NCBI GenBank assembly: GCA_002007465.1
Contig: LNAC01000003.1
Span: 7,856,416-7,920,415 of the forward strand
Direction of reading: 5' to 3'
DNA length: 64,000 nucleotides
From: Ailurus styani
Lineage: Eukaryota > Chordata > Mammalia > Carnivora > Ailuridae
The notes below the pieces were generated by a model. It saw nothing but the letters and a program-made list of their open reading frames with translations. It was not told where the DNA came from and ran no database searches. Positions 24,700 through 37,835 of this stretch are shown here, piece by piece (the first letter of the stretch is position 1; every line of letters starts with the position of its first letter). Both the position numbers and the translations under genes were made by a program.

Positions 24700-26899
24700 T
24701 AATGGTGGTTTCCATTCTGTAATGCTGATGTCTCCATGGGGTATTGGGAAAGAGAATAAAGGTATCACTTGTACCCCAATCTCTCAAACTCATCTGGAAT
24801 GTGTAAATGAACCCCTGAGTTCATCCGGGACAAGGAGCCATCTCCCTTTTCCTCATTGCTTCTCCATTTTATTCCCTTCTTCCTCCCACCCCCAGCTCCA
24901 GGGATCTTTCTTATTTCAATGGGCAGTAGAAAGTTTTGTGTTACTCATCAAATACTCCTTAAAAAATACCATGTTGAAGAGATTAAAAAATCATTAATCG
25001 ATTAAATACTTTGGAAACAAGTAAGGAAATAAGTAATACTCTAGCTGATTGAGAGAATATAAAAATAGCAAAGGTAAGAGAATCTCTATTCATATTTACA
25101 AATATTAACCCATGACATTTGTAGTCTTCTGTCAAATAAATCACACACCTAAGAACTGTGTTATCTCTTAGGATCTTGGTGACAAGCTTGAGTTCTACCC
25201 AGGATTTAGGGAGGTGATACTTGAAAATTATTATTTTTTGATAGTGAGAAATTTGCTCAATGAACACGTTACTGAATACTATATACACCAGTCACTGTTC
25301 TAGGTATTGAAATCTTCGGAGGTATACATACTTGTAGTGAACAACCAACAATCTCTATTTTATTTCAAAATACAAGTATCCCATGGAGAAACCCTCCCTC
25401 CTTCAAACATAACCTACTCTGAAATGGTGGAGCAAGACAGAGACCATGGCAGGTTTTTAAATTCTGCACAGATGTTTTCATAAATTCATTTAATGTGTAC
25501 CTGGAAACACCTAGGTATGCTGATATGTGACAATATGGGTATATTATTATTACTTGCATTGCTTCTAGAAAACAGAACCCCTCGAGCCCAGTTCTTGACT
25601 TGTGACACATTTTCTTTTCTCCCCATCCTCTGGAGAAGTACTCACGAGGTTTTGTGTTACAGGACTCAGATATCTAAGAAAATTGCCAACTGCCTCAAAT
25701 TCTCTTAAGGCCTGCCTCACTACTTAAACTGGAATAAAGGAGCAAACATTCAAACTGTGTGCTTGACACATGCTTGGACAAACCCTAGTGTGCTGGTTAA
25801 ATATGCAGAGCAAATTTCAACACTGGTCCCGAGTGGTATGCTGGGTGTTAAGTTTCCTAAAATAATTGTTTTACTGGTTTCTCAGTCATGAATCTGTCTT
25901 GGTACTAAACATCAATCCATACTGTGCAAATTCTCACCCTAGCTGGCTAAGCTAAAAGTGAGAAATGAAAATCAGATATGAGTCTCATGTAATAAATATG
26001 AAAATTGTGACTTCAATGGCGGAACACTGGAGAACTGAAGGACAGGGGATTTTTAGGTTTCTGGGGAACTTCCTTCTTCCAAAAACAACTTGATTTGCAT
26101 GGTTTGGGATATTGTGAGGTTATGAGCTGTGGGTTAAATAAAAGCTCAGGGTTCACAAGTCTTGAAAAATCATGAAGTCCTCTTTTAAATGGCATTTCTG
26201 GCAACAAGAAGATTTGTAGTGCTTTTACCTGGGACACTAATGAGAGAAGTCAAGTTTGCAAATGGGTAGGGAAAAAAAATAAATAACGCTTGTTTATCAC
26301 ATAACCAAGCAGGCAGGCAATGACCCTGGTGCCAGGTCTGCCCAGTACTTAAGCAAGAATCCTGGAAAAAGCTTCAGTGAGCCACTACTATTGCATTAGC
26401 CAGTTTCTCCTCAAAGATTTGGGCATTTCCATCCCACTGTCCCCAGGGAGGGCCTAGGGGTAACTCTGCATATTTGTGGACAATATGGCCATGGTTGGGA
26501 AATACCATTGTGAGAACACGCTAGTTACAAAGGCCAATGTGCAGTTTCACCATGTTCAGTCAAATTAATCCCTGCCTCCCGTCTTTCACTGTTTTTTTTT
26601 TTTTTTTTGGCTTTTTAAATGATTTCCTTCCATCCTACTCCCATGTGGCTCAAGTTTCCTTTCTTTTTCTTTAATACTGTTACAACTAATCACTGAAAAA
26701 CTCATTCTCAATTTGGAAAGATGGATTAGAGGCACTTTTCCCTATTTCTCCCACTAGGTATGTATCCTAGACACTACATATAACAAATGAAAGAAGGCTC
26801 TGAAGTGTGGAAAAAAGAAGAAAAACTGACTAAGGACTGTAGACCCAAGTAATGATACCACAGTGAGCTCCCTGGGTTTTCTTTCTGCTTCATATGTCC
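24700..26899. other. No gene seen
   Basis: Intergenic. Overlapping short frames on both strands (25365-25708) are not supported. A run of about 18 T at 26593 has no target duplication. Confidence 0.5.
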
Positions 26900-27870
26900 C
26901 AGACTTGTAACTAAAAAGTCCAGCAAGCAGGAAATGCTAATAGGCACAGACAACTAAGCTTCAGCAAGTCTACTTTTCTCTGCCCAAAGGACCAGGAAAG
27001 GGGCATCTTAGACAATCACAGCTCAACACCAAACAAATGCCACAGAAAAAAACTGCCACCCTCATGCCAACCCCACCCCTCTGGATCAACACAGGCTAAG
27101 TGAAACGTCTAGACTTCCACCCTGACCCTGAGCTGTTGGTGTGGTGTTGGAGAAGAATGAGTGAAGAGGTGGGAAATCCATCTCCTTCAAGCATTAATGA
27201 GTTCCACCCTACTCTGCAGGTGTCAGTAAACTCTGGACTTCTACCCCCACACTGTGGTAATAAAGTACCCCTCCCCTTCCATACTTCCGTGCTGTCATAT
27301 GAAGACTAGTGGAGAGTCAGAATTCTTAGCGCTGCTCAGGCATAATGAACCCACCTCTAACCTTGCCCCACATATCAGTGGAGGCCACATGGGAAACAAT
27401 AAGCAAGCTTTCTAGACAAGGGAGGTATCAGCAAACGTTTAGTGTAAAACCTGAATTTTCATCCTAACCCAGAAGTACTGAAGTACCCTTCAACAACCCA
27501 ACCCCTGCATCCAACTAGGGTGTCACTAGAGGCCCTGTGAGAAACCTGGATTTCTACCTTTACCCAGCATTAATAAAGAGGTGCTCATATCCTTTCTCAG
27601 TGTTAGAGAAGGCTAAATCAAAAGATTTATATAAGATCCAGTTTCATAACATAATATTTACAATTTCCAGGATATAATCACAAATCACTCATCATACCAA
27701 GAACCAGGAAAATCTCAACTTGAATGAGAAGACAGTCAATAGATGTCAATAGTTAAGATGGCACAGATATTGGAATTATCTGACAAAGAATTTAGTACCA
27801 TTCTTAGTTATCAGATTTACTGTAAACATTAGTTTTTCAGTGAAGTGGGAAACTCAATTAAAATAAGTCT
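26900..27870 (+). mobile_element. Old L1 5' UTR-like segment with internal repeats
   Basis: A phrase of the form 'ctggacttctaccccnacccagnantaanaaagtgccc' recurs about four times, near 27105, 27230, 27450 and 27545. That is typical of the repeated 5' UTR of old L1M elements. After it, GATGGCACAGATATTGGAAT and GACAAAGAATTTAGTACCAT also fit an L1 5' region. The strand and family are from memory. Confidence 0.5.
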
Positions 27871-28261
27871 AATGAAATATAATTCACATATAATGAAATG
27901 TATTTGTAAAAACAGTCACTCACTATCAACAACCATAAAGAAGTTAATGACAGCAATTAAGGATGGCATTTTACAAAAAGGCTGAAATATAGGTTAAAAT
28001 ATTAATAACCAGGATAATAAAGTATCCATGTTTTATTTCATCTACATAAATTATTATCAAATCATTGTCAACTGAGTTATACGGATTGGGGTTCATTTGC
28101 CCATATGCACTTACTTCCATAATCTCCTTCATCATCCCTCCCAACCCTGCTTTTAAATCCCATAATCACTTCCAAGTGACTAATTGCTTATAAATTAGAA
28201 TTCTTCAAATATAGTCAAACACAATTATGAATATTATTTTTTTGAGAATGGAACTAAGTGA

Positions 28262-28830
28262 AGATGTATTGGTCAGACCTCTTCAGAGAAACAGAATCAA
28301 TAGGATCTATCTAGTGATTATCTATCAATCATCTATCTATCGATTATCAATCTAATCTATCAACTATCCATCTATCTTTATCCATACATCTACATATCCA
28401 TAACTATTTCTATATGTTGAGAGAGAGAAAAGAGAGAGATTGATTTATTATGAAGAATTAACTCACACAATGTAGAGACTGAGATGTCCCACTCTCTACT
28501 GTCTGCAGGCTGGAGACCCACGAAAGCTGATGACGTAGTTCAGTCAGAACACAAAGGCTTGAGAACCAAGGCAATCTGTGGTGTAAATCTTAGTCAGAGG
28601 GCAGGAGAAAACTGATGTCTCAGTCAGCAGTCAGGCAGAAAGGGCAAATTCTCCCTGCTTCCACCTATTTTGTCCTATTAATGGATTGGATGATGCATCT
28701 CTATGTTGGGGAAGGCAATCTGTTCTACTGAGTCTATCAATTCAAATCCTAATGTCATCTGGAATCACTTTCACAGACACATCCAGAAATATTGTTTAGC
28801 CAAATACTTGGGCATGTTCCAGTCAAGATG
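28262..28830 (-). mobile_element. MaLR-like LTR with ATCT repeat
   Basis: GTCAGACCTCTTCAGAGAAA and CAGAATCAATAGGATCTATC are followed by an imperfect (ATCT)n block (28303-28400). Then come GATTTATTATGAAGAATTAA, GCAGGCTGGAGACCCACG and CATCCAGAAATATTGTTTAG. The order matches a common antisense MaLR-type LTR with a microsatellite grown inside it. Confidence 0.55.
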
Positions 28831-29399
28831 ATACACAACACAAAAGACAAGCGGGCCATCAAACTAATTTTGTATTTGCTCTGAACTACTTTCCTTCCTT
28901 AAAGATATTCCAACCTAGTTCTTTGGAAAACAAGTCCCAGATTATTTCACTGAATTTGATAGTCTTTAAGATACCATTTCACTATAAATAGTATTCCTTC
29001 TCTCTCTCCTTTTATAGTTAAATTTTATTGAGTCTTTATTTATGAGATAATGTCATGATTCAGAAGCAATACAAGGCTTTTTATAGATTGTTTTTCCCTC
29101 CAAGATAAGACTATAAAAGTTCTCATAAACCTCTCCACTCTTAAAAGCAAGAGTTGGCAGACCCTGCTAGGGTTTCAAAACCACTGGATATCTTCAGTTG
29201 CATGGTCATTTGTCTTAACATGATATCTTTCACCTGGTTTTTAATCTCAAGAGAAAAAAAAATTGTGGATCACTATACTTTTCATTTAAACAATTATAAA
29301 AAGATAAATTTATCATTCTCCACTTTTATCCGTTTTATTTGGTGTTTTGAAAATCTCAGGGATGGGCTCTGTAGTAAAAAAGAAGGAGAATATTCAACC

Positions 29400-29495
29400 T
29401 GAATAGAAAACAAAAGAAGGAAGGAAGGAAGAAATGAAGGAAAGAAGGAAGAACTGAAGTAAGGAAGGGGAAGAGGAATGGAGGGAGGGAGGCAA
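29400..29495 (+). repeat. Purine-rich GAAG/GGAA simple repeat
   Basis: An imperfect GAAGGAAGGAAGGAAG tract with an all-purine top strand, ending GGAGGGAGGGAGG. Confidence 0.85.
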
Positions 29496-29499
29496 TTAG

Positions 29500-30490
29500 T
29501 TCTTTTCTTATCCAGCAGTTCTAAGATATTACCATATGTGTAAGGAATTGTTTCTTGTCTTATAAAACAAATAAGACCATCTGACTGAACCAACTAACTG
29601 TGAATAAAGTTCTTGAAAGCTGCCCAAAACACAGAAAATGGAACTTTTCTATCCTGGACTCTGTCGTATTACAGAGTTTTCTCTGGTAGAATACACTGAT
29701 TATAATTCTTTCCAAATTAGCAAACCACAAAAACGTAGGAAGCAGAAAATTACTTGCAAGTAAAATGAAACCAGTTTTTACAGTAATTAAAAGATGAGGA
29801 GTTTGGGGGGGGATTAATTTAAAGAGGGAGAAGCTATACTACTTAATTAGATAACAACACTGTTATAGAAACTTTACGGAAACCAGCATGTGCTAAGCAG
29901 CCCATGCTCAACTTTCTGGTATCCGAGACATTCCCCCTTCCAGCAATACAGTTTAGATGGAAATATGAGATGCAATCACTTTAGCTCTACCCATGTTGTA
30001 TTTCCTTTCTGCTTAAATCATTAACGATTGTGTACAATTGGGAAACATGGTAGTGATGTTCAGAAACTCTCAAATCTTTATGAATTAACTTGGAGATAAG
30101 GTTAATCCTTCCATTGGTAGGTAAACTCTAGAAATTTTAGCACAAAAGTGAAGAACTTACAAAACATTCTTTCTGATTTTTAGGATGCGGTCATATTTCT
30201 GTGTAAATCTTGGGAGGTAGCAAACCTCTGCTCCAGTCGAGTTCTCTGATTGGTTCTGCAGTCACCTCAAACTCCGGACAATGAGGATTTGGAACATTAC
30301 AAGGGTAGGATGAAATGCCAGGATTTCTGGAGAAAAGGCCTGGGAGGTGGGATATGACAGCTGTCTGAAGCTCTAATAATGTTCAGACCCCCTCCTCCCG
30401 GAGTTAGTCTTCCTACAGATGATATCTAGAATCTGTTACTTTATAGTAAATTCCAATAGTCCCAGAGAGTCTTGAAGAGTAAATTGTTAA
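29500..30490. other. No gene seen
   Basis: Intergenic; nothing supported. Confidence 0.5.
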
Positions 30491-30793
30491 TTGGCTCACC
30501 TGTTGAGCACTGCTATGTCACTTCAACAGCTTGTAAGAATCATTTCTGAAAGGAGAATTGGAACAATTTTAGGGGAGTTAAATGACATTAGAGAAAGCAA
30601 AGTCGAAACAGAAATCCTGATGGAACAGCTTTTACATACTGCTTTTACAGTTTACAACGTGTTGTACAAGCAACCTCAGCCGATGGCCTATTTCTTCCCA
30701 TCCAATCATGTTGGATGGGATACAATTCCATGTCTGGATGAATCAGCAGTACATAAAAATCAGCTTGGCCTTAACCAAGCAAATACAATCTGA
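30491..30793 (+). other. Unidentified 100-codon open frame
   Basis: The frame is open from a TTG; its first ATG gives MSLQQLVRIISERRIGTILG and it ends QLGLNQANTI before TGA. The composition is protein-like, with charged helical segments in the first half, and the stretch contains no repeat I recognise. I see no clear splice sites, no poly(A) tail and no promoter. It could be a decayed pseudogene exon, a transposon relic or chance. I do not recognise a family. Confidence 0.2.
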
Positions 30794-30799
30794 ACTCAA

Positions 30800-33204
30800 T
30801 TTTTAAGAAACCACAGATTTTCCCCTTAGGGAATGGACTGTTTGTGGGCAGGCTGTCTCTTTTATAAGAAAATTATCCTCCAACGGAGTATTTTCACAGA
30901 CTAAAACTAAGAATTCCAGTATTTTTGTTGTATAAATGTAACCAAATATTTCAAGGGAATATTCCAAAACCTAAACATGAATTATTTTTGCAGTTTAAAC
31001 ACCTCTATGAAGCTCTATATAAAATTCTACTCAAGGACTGATTTCCCTGATTGGATAAATCAATGGATTCCAAGTTTTAAAAAATCCTTTGCTTTTACTT
31101 AGGAAAAAGAAAGCAATCTCACTTATCTTGTGCCAGTTATCAATTGATCACCTCTCATTTCCAAATCCATCCTGTGTTGCCCTACTTACGATATTGGAGA
31201 TGGACCCTGGAAACATTTCCCTTTTCTCAGGTGACACAATGTTAAATGTTGTCAGCAGATGGCCAGAAAGAACACTGCAGGAAAAAGAAGGCTTCCTTCC
31301 AGTGTGTTTTTTCTTTTTGCTCCTGTGGTACACAATATCTAGCAGGGCACAAGACACCCAGGGGTGCCCCCTCCCCACCAGTGAGTTCTGCTGAATGACA
31401 CTTCCCCATGGATAACTTCCTCTGGCATTTCGGAGAGCAGCTACCCAGCAAATTCCATGAAGTAATACTTCCCTATCGATAGTTTTCCAAGCACCTGGAA
31501 GGCAGCTTTCTGGCAATTTCTGCTGGCATTATACCTCCGAGAACTTCACCATCAGGTGGGTCATGGCCATAACCATAATCGCTCCACTGGAGGGGAGGAG
31601 TATCTCTTTCAGACTTGTTCCTTTGTTCTTTGCCTCTCAGGTTTAGAGGTAATGGCTTTTCCCTGTATCTGTTCTGTTATTCTTTAGTTTTTTCTGAGGC
31701 AAGTTATCTGGGTAGGCTATTGTTATTAATTCTTCATATTAAACTTTCTTTGTTAAAATTATGTGATTCCTCTCTCCTTATTGGATCCTGAATGATGACC
31801 CAGTTTTTAATTCAATACTACCTGCCAATATAAGCATGAAATTGTTTCCAAAAAAACCGTGGTATAATAACATAGAAAATCCAAAACACTATCTTAAATA
31901 AATATGATCCCACAGTTATTCTTTAAATAGACATTATTTTTAAGTATCCACTTACCGCCAACATAAATATACCATTTAATAGAATAAATATTATCAAACT
32001 AATTTGTTGATCTCTGCTGTTTCAAAGAAAATTTCATTTAGAGAAAGGCTGCTAAAATATCTACACAGGTATTGATCAGTAAAAAGGTCAAAAGTAACGA
32101 GATCGACTCTACTTTTAAAAAGAAGTAGATTTGCTTCCATGTTAGATTATATAACTTAAAATACTTCTGAACCTGCCAGAATAGAAGACTGCCAACTCTA
32201 TCACTAATGGACACATTTTAAAGCACCCGGAGCAAAGGAACTGGAATAGTATTTAGAGATATTAAGGACAACTTTTGCCTTTAGCCAAATAAATATGTAG
32301 GTTAACATTTCTTTTCATAATTTTCCTATTAAAAGGTGCACGCTCTCCCTCTCCTCTAGGTGCAGAATACCATCAAGATGTCAGAATTTAGTTTTGTAAC
32401 TCTTGTAGATTTCAGGTTATTTAGTTGTAAGCAACAGAAACTTATGATGTCCAACTTAAGCAAGTATAAAATTGACTTTAATGTTATTGGGCAGCTCACA
32501 ATATTAGCAAGAAGTCAGACTCTGGAAAGGCTTGGACCAAGAGCTTCTCTGGAGTTCCAGGCAGTACACATACTTGATCATCCTGTCAAGGATGAGTTCT
32601 GAGCCCTCTTCTGTCCTTAAGTCTCTCTACTCAAAAGTCTAAGTCTTCAGAATGGAAGCCCAGTTTCTCCAGCTTAATCATAAGCCCATTCCTTGCTTGG
32701 AAGAGAGAGCATTGTGATTTTTCAACCTCACTAGAACAACACAAATCGGGAGAGTTAATTAACTCAGGGGAAATTAGGATGGCATTAGCTGAAGTAGGGT
32801 GAAAGGATACTAGAAGCTCAAAAATCTTTTTCACTATGTACACCATCAAGGTTAAGTCTCTCATTCCTTAAGCATTACACCTAAAAGAAAAGCAATAGAT
32901 GAAATACACTCCAATAGTAATTGACTATAATAGTTCACAGTTTAGTAAAATTTCCTTGTGGGCTAACTATGTTGAAAGAGTAAGATGACAACCCCAAAAA
33001 AACACTGAAAAGACTAACTTACTTTGCATGTTCCTCATGCATGTTTCATCAAGTCCAAAACATCAGACATGATAATATGGCACCCATGACTAAAATGTAC
33101 TCTCTTCTCCAAGAAGGATAAAGGATGTCTGATGACTGCTTAATTTTTCTTCACTGTCCCTAGGACTCACTCCATAAATATGCTCAGATGATCACGAAGA
33201 GTCC
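30800..33204. other. No gene seen; possible LTR fossils
   Basis: 31300-31800 (ATATTAAACTTTCTTTGTTA, GGATCCTGAATGATGACCCA) and 32340-32610 look like old LTR or similar repeats without a clear family. The 122-residue minus frame at 31148-31516 lies partly within the first and is unsupported. Confidence 0.4.
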
Positions 33205-33712
33205 CCGAGTATATATTAGTTTCCTGTAATTAGTGTAACAAGTTATCACAAACTTGGTGACTTCAACCAACAGAAATTTATTCTCTTACATGTCTGGGGG
33301 CCAGAAGTACAATGTCAAGTTTCCCTGGGCTGAAATCAAGGTGTTAGCAATTCTGTGCTTCCACTAGAAGCCCTAGGGGAGTATAAATTCCTTGCCTCTT
33401 CCAGCTGTTGGAGGTTGCTGTTATTCCTTTGCTGTGGTCTCATCACTTCATTCTCTGCATCCATCTTTACATGGTCTTCTCCTTTTCTGTCTTCTCTTCT
33501 CCTGTCTCAATTTCCTTCCCCCCTCTCATGAGGACACTTGTGATTGCATCTAAGATTCATTCACATAATCCAGAATAATCTCCAATGTCAAGATGCTTAA
33601 TTTAAGCACATATGGAAAGACTCTTTTCCTTTATAAGGTAACACTGATATGTTCTAGGGATTAAGACCTGATATCTGTGGGTGGCTATTACTTAGCCTAC
33701 AACACTGAGCAT
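33205..33712 (-). mobile_element. MLT1-type MaLR LTR
   Basis: Antisense: it starts ATATTAGTTTCCTGTAATTA, continues ACAGAAATTTATTCTCTTAC and ends GGTGGCTATTACTTAGCCTA. That is the reverse of the MLT1 LTR with its usual AATAAATTTCTGTT region. Confidence 0.75.
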
Positions 33713-34009
33713 CACCTAAAGAGCTTTGACTTTTGTCTAATAATGTAATAGCTGAATGACTTCAGGCTATTTTCCTTGGAGAGAAGATAAATGTGTTCTA
33801 TACCCGGAAAGAAAAAGATGGATTATGAAGCAGCTGCCCCATCTAGCAACTAGATGTTGTCTTGTGACTAGTGTTTGTTCAATGAAAAAAGAGTAGAAAT
33901 GATTAACATATGTCATTCTGGGCCAAAGGTACTAAAAAGCTAGTGTGTCTCCACAACAGTCTCTTTTCCTTTCTGCTGGCTGGATTCAGACTATGAAAAG
34001 TGAATCATT

Positions 34010-34560
34010 GAGACACAAAAAGAAAGAACTGAGTCCCCTTCAATGAAATTATGTGGAAGAAAAATATTTGCTGGTATATCCCAAACAGGAAAAATACAAA
34101 GAAATATACACCTGGAAACATTGTAGTGAAAATGCAAACACTGAACAAATAAAGACCTTAAAACCATCAGAGAGAAAAGGCAGACCACCTACATAGGCAT
34201 GATAGATAGATTGATGATAGATAGATTAATGATGGAATTTTCAACATTCACAAGGGAAGCCAGAAGACAGTAGAAAGATAAAATGTGAGGAAAAAATGCA
34301 TATCAACCAAGAACTGTGTACCCAGCCAAACTCTATCACTAGAACAAAAGTAAAGACATTTTAGAAACCAAAATCTTTGAATGTTTATCACCTTAATGAG
34401 AGGAAATTCAGATGTACTTTAATAAGAAGAAAATTCATTAGAGGATGACAGTTGGAACATAAGAAATATTGAGCAAAAACAATGATTAATGTGTCTATAA
34501 ATATAAAACAACTTGCTTATATAAATTATTAATGATAATATCTAATTTTGAAAGTTAAAA
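34010..34560 (+). mobile_element. Probable old L1 fragment
   Basis: AACTGTGTACCCAGCCAAAC, AAGTAAAGACATTTTAGAAA and neighbouring phrases resemble L1 ORF2-derived sequence. A short GATA-rich tract (34200-34230) lies at its start. Confidence 0.4.
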
Positions 34561-36720
34561 AAAGAATAGAACTAAACTACTAGGTAGCCACAACACAGGA
34601 CTTGCAAGGCTGTTGTATTTAAGTCATCTGCCAATTTAATTTTTATATTCTAAATTTAGATTCTACCACAGGTTACAGAGAAGATCTGGCTGAGAATGCC
34701 AGTTAAAAAATATAACCAAGGAAACTACATACTGTTATAAAATGCATTTATTTTCATTCAACAAACTAATTAAGGAATCAATCTATTAAGCAATAAGCCA
34801 TGACAGTTGATAGACTGGGAAGACATGTACTACTTTATGTTTATTATTTGACCATTCTATTTCCTTTGGCTATTGTTTATTTCCAGCTGATCCTTTGTTC
34901 ACAGGTATTCTCTACCCAAACAGAAGTAAGTGGTCATAACAACCTCCCATAACTGTCTTCAGTAAGATCAGTGCATTCTGTAGACAGGCTGAGAGTCCAA
35001 TGTTGTTCTTGTCTGTTGGGTGTCAGGCTAAGCACTTTATGTTAACTAGGGACTTAGGCATATTTGATATGCCCCTACACTTTCTGGTTCAAATGAATAT
35101 TAACCTTATCAGTGCTTTTACATTCAGAATAAATTAGATGTATACAACAGATATTACTTTTTACAAATTTTCTATCAGGTACTTATCAGTATCAATTTTT
35201 TCAGAATTCTGGAGATAAATCAATCAGAAGTTTTCCATTAATGGTGAAGTAATGTTCTATCAGAAGACACACCCCACAAGAAGCACCTGTAAAACTCGGA
35301 TTAATACAGAAAAGCAATGGAGAGTGAACTGAAGCAGACAGAACTGGATGTGTAGTATATCCTCAAGGGAAGGACTGGAGCAATTAGAAGGAGGCATTTT
35401 TAGCCTAAAGTTAACTGCAGTCTTTGAGGCCATCCAGTGGTAACAGGGGCACTTGAAAAAACCACACTGTACTTCTGGTTGAGAAGAGCCAGAAAACTGA
35501 TACCAGAAAAATACCACTGAAGTGATAAAAGACTCTGCGAAGGAAAGAGAAAGCAAAAGAACAAAAAATCCATATCTCTAACCTCTGAACAAACTCAAAA
35601 TGGCCCTCTCCTTTTAACGTATTCTGCTGCACAATTTCCAATCATCTCAGACTCTGTGCCCTCTAATTTCTGCCTTCTCAATTTACCAAGATTGTCATAC
35701 TCTACTTGACTTTCTTTTTGTGAGAGATTAAAGTCTTCTTAGATCTTTCCTGGCCTGGACACACCATAGGTTTGCCCAAGAGCCTGACCTTCTACATCCC
35801 CAGGACTATGTCAGAGTTTTCTAAAACCCCATATGAACATCTTATTCTCCAAATTTTCCTTTTATGTTTTTGGACCAGCCTCTTGTTTGTCCCAGCTGGT
35901 ATCACCACCACAGTCAGCTATCTGGATGTTAAATAATTGCCACTGATTGTTTTTCACAAATGCTCTGGGGATATGACCTTACCCACTGAGCAAATTCTGA
36001 GTCAGTTCAACTAAAGATAAATCCTTTGAAGTGGACTTTCCAGGTAGCTGCCAGACAGATGAAGTAGTAACAATTATCGGGGGATGAGGGTATTGGAGAG
36101 TACCAAACCCATTCTGCCCCTTCAGCGTTCCTTAGCCACTGGCTTTTAAGGCTAATAGGGAGGGAGAGGAGGGGGAGTGAGAATAGGGCAGGTTAAAATG
36201 CCACAGAGCTCATTCTTCTTACCTAGATTGTCATTTTTGATGAATATACATTCCTCAGATTGTTATAATCCTTTGATTAATTTACAGAGTGCTAAAAAAG
36301 TTGATTTAAAAAAATAAAAAATAAATTTTTAGAGTTGATTTTGATTATTTTCTGTAATGTTCTCACAGTTTCTCTGGATGAATATATTTTCAGAGATTTT
36401 TATTCCACCATTTCAAAAGTGTTTTTTCTCCCACATATTTACTTTTTATTTAGCTCTTCATTCTTTCTTACATTTCTAATTGCCATCTGAAATTTTCTAC
36501 TTTGCCAATGAATTCCTTCCTTGAACCTATTTATAACACCTATTTTAAAGACTTTGCATGATCTTTTCATGATCTGGTTCTCCCATGGATCTTTTTTTAA
36601 TGGTTTTTCCTTGTCATTTAAATTCAAGATCATGTCTTCTTTTCTGCTTTTTGTTGTACTCATTTGCTTTGTCTGATTCACCTTGCTTGATATTATATGT
36701 TAAGTTTGAAGGGACGATAT
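34561..36720. other. No gene seen
   Basis: Intergenic. The 98- and 76-residue minus frames at 35260-35641 overlap each other and have no recognised family. Confidence 0.5.
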
Positions 36721-36726
36721 CAGGCT

Positions 36727-36890
36727 CTGAATGATGTATTTTTAAAGATTTTATTTATTTATTTGACAGAGAGAGGGAGAGAGGGAACATAAGCAGGGGN
36801 TGAGCCACCCAGGCGCCCTGAATGATGTATTTTTAAAGATTTTATTTATTTATTTGACAGAGAGAGGGAGAGAGGGAACATAAGCAGGGG
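36727..36890 (-). other. Single-N gap flanked by 73-bp exact direct repeats
   Basis: Positions 36727-36799 and 36818-36890 are identical (CTGAATGATGTATTTTTAAA to AAGCAGGGG), with N at 36800 and an 18-nt SINE end (TGAGCCACCCAGGCGCCC) between. This is an unresolved gap inside or between SINE copies. Confidence 0.9.
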
Positions 36891-37002
36891 AGTGGGAGAG
36901 GGAGAAGCAGGCTTCCCGCTGAGCAGGGAGCCTGATGTGGGGACTCCACATCATGACCTGAACCAAAGGCAGACACTTAATGACTGAGCCACCCAGGAGC
37001 CC
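36834..37002 (-). mobile_element. Can-SINE next to assembly gap
   Basis: An antisense copy from TTAAAGATTTTATTTATTTA to GAGCCACCCAGGAGCCC. The target duplication is CTGAATGATGTATTTT (36818-36833) and CTGAATGATGTATCTT after the head (from about 37002), with a third copy before the gap at 36727. Confidence 0.93.
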
Positions 37003-37835
37003 CTGAATGATGTATCTTTTGTTTCTAGCAGGCAACCCAGCTAGAGGTGCTAAGAGTTCACAGTAATCTCATCAGTCATTGAAAAGACTCATATCTGGGC
37101 TTTAGTCCCTCCAAGGGCGTATTTCTGTTTTTTCTTGTTCTTGGAGTATAACTTTTCAAAGTGCCAGCACAAGGTGTTTTCCAAGGTGTCTCCTTCTATA
37201 TGGGTCCTGAACTTCAATCTTTCCCATCCTCTCAGGTTCCATAAGTCAGCTGAAAGCACTGCTCTGGTACACCTCCTCGGAGCTGCCTCTTTAGGAATTG
37301 GTAAATGCATTGAAGAGAAAAGCAGCACCTGCTGCTGGGCTTATCCAACTTGATTCCTTCCTGGATTCAAGCCTGTGCAAACCCTCAGTCTTCATTACTT
37401 AGGTAGTTCTCCAATGCCTTCACATACCTATATGCACTTTATTTTGTGCAGCTTTTTTTTTCTTTTTCAAGCAGGAATGACTGCTTTGAAGCAATTTATT
37501 ATATCACACCCAGAAATAAAAACTGCACTCAAAATTTTAGTTCTTGACCTTAGGTTTCTGAATCAGTTTGGGAGAGTTATTTTTGTTTTCGGTGTTGTTT
37601 TGTTTTACCTCAAGGAAGAGTCACTTCCCCTCACGTTCATGGAATCCAAAAAAAGTGAATATTGGCCTACTCACGCCACTAGAGACCACCTTGGTTAGAA
37701 TCAAACCTGCTGACCCAGTCTTTGTGTGTGGCGCTCAGATTTGCATTCTACAAAGTTCCTCTTTCATTTTTAAACAAAGCAAAGATAGGAGAACATTTGC
37801 ACTAAAGGAAGAAACCAAAAAGATCATCCAAACAT

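Noticed and set aside
26593..26612. T-run as another tail-only insertion
   Set aside because: No direct repeat flanks it.
31148..31516. 122-codon minus-strand open frame
   Set aside because: It overlaps other frames on both strands, falls partly in probable LTR fossil sequence and has no recognisable family, start context or splice signals.
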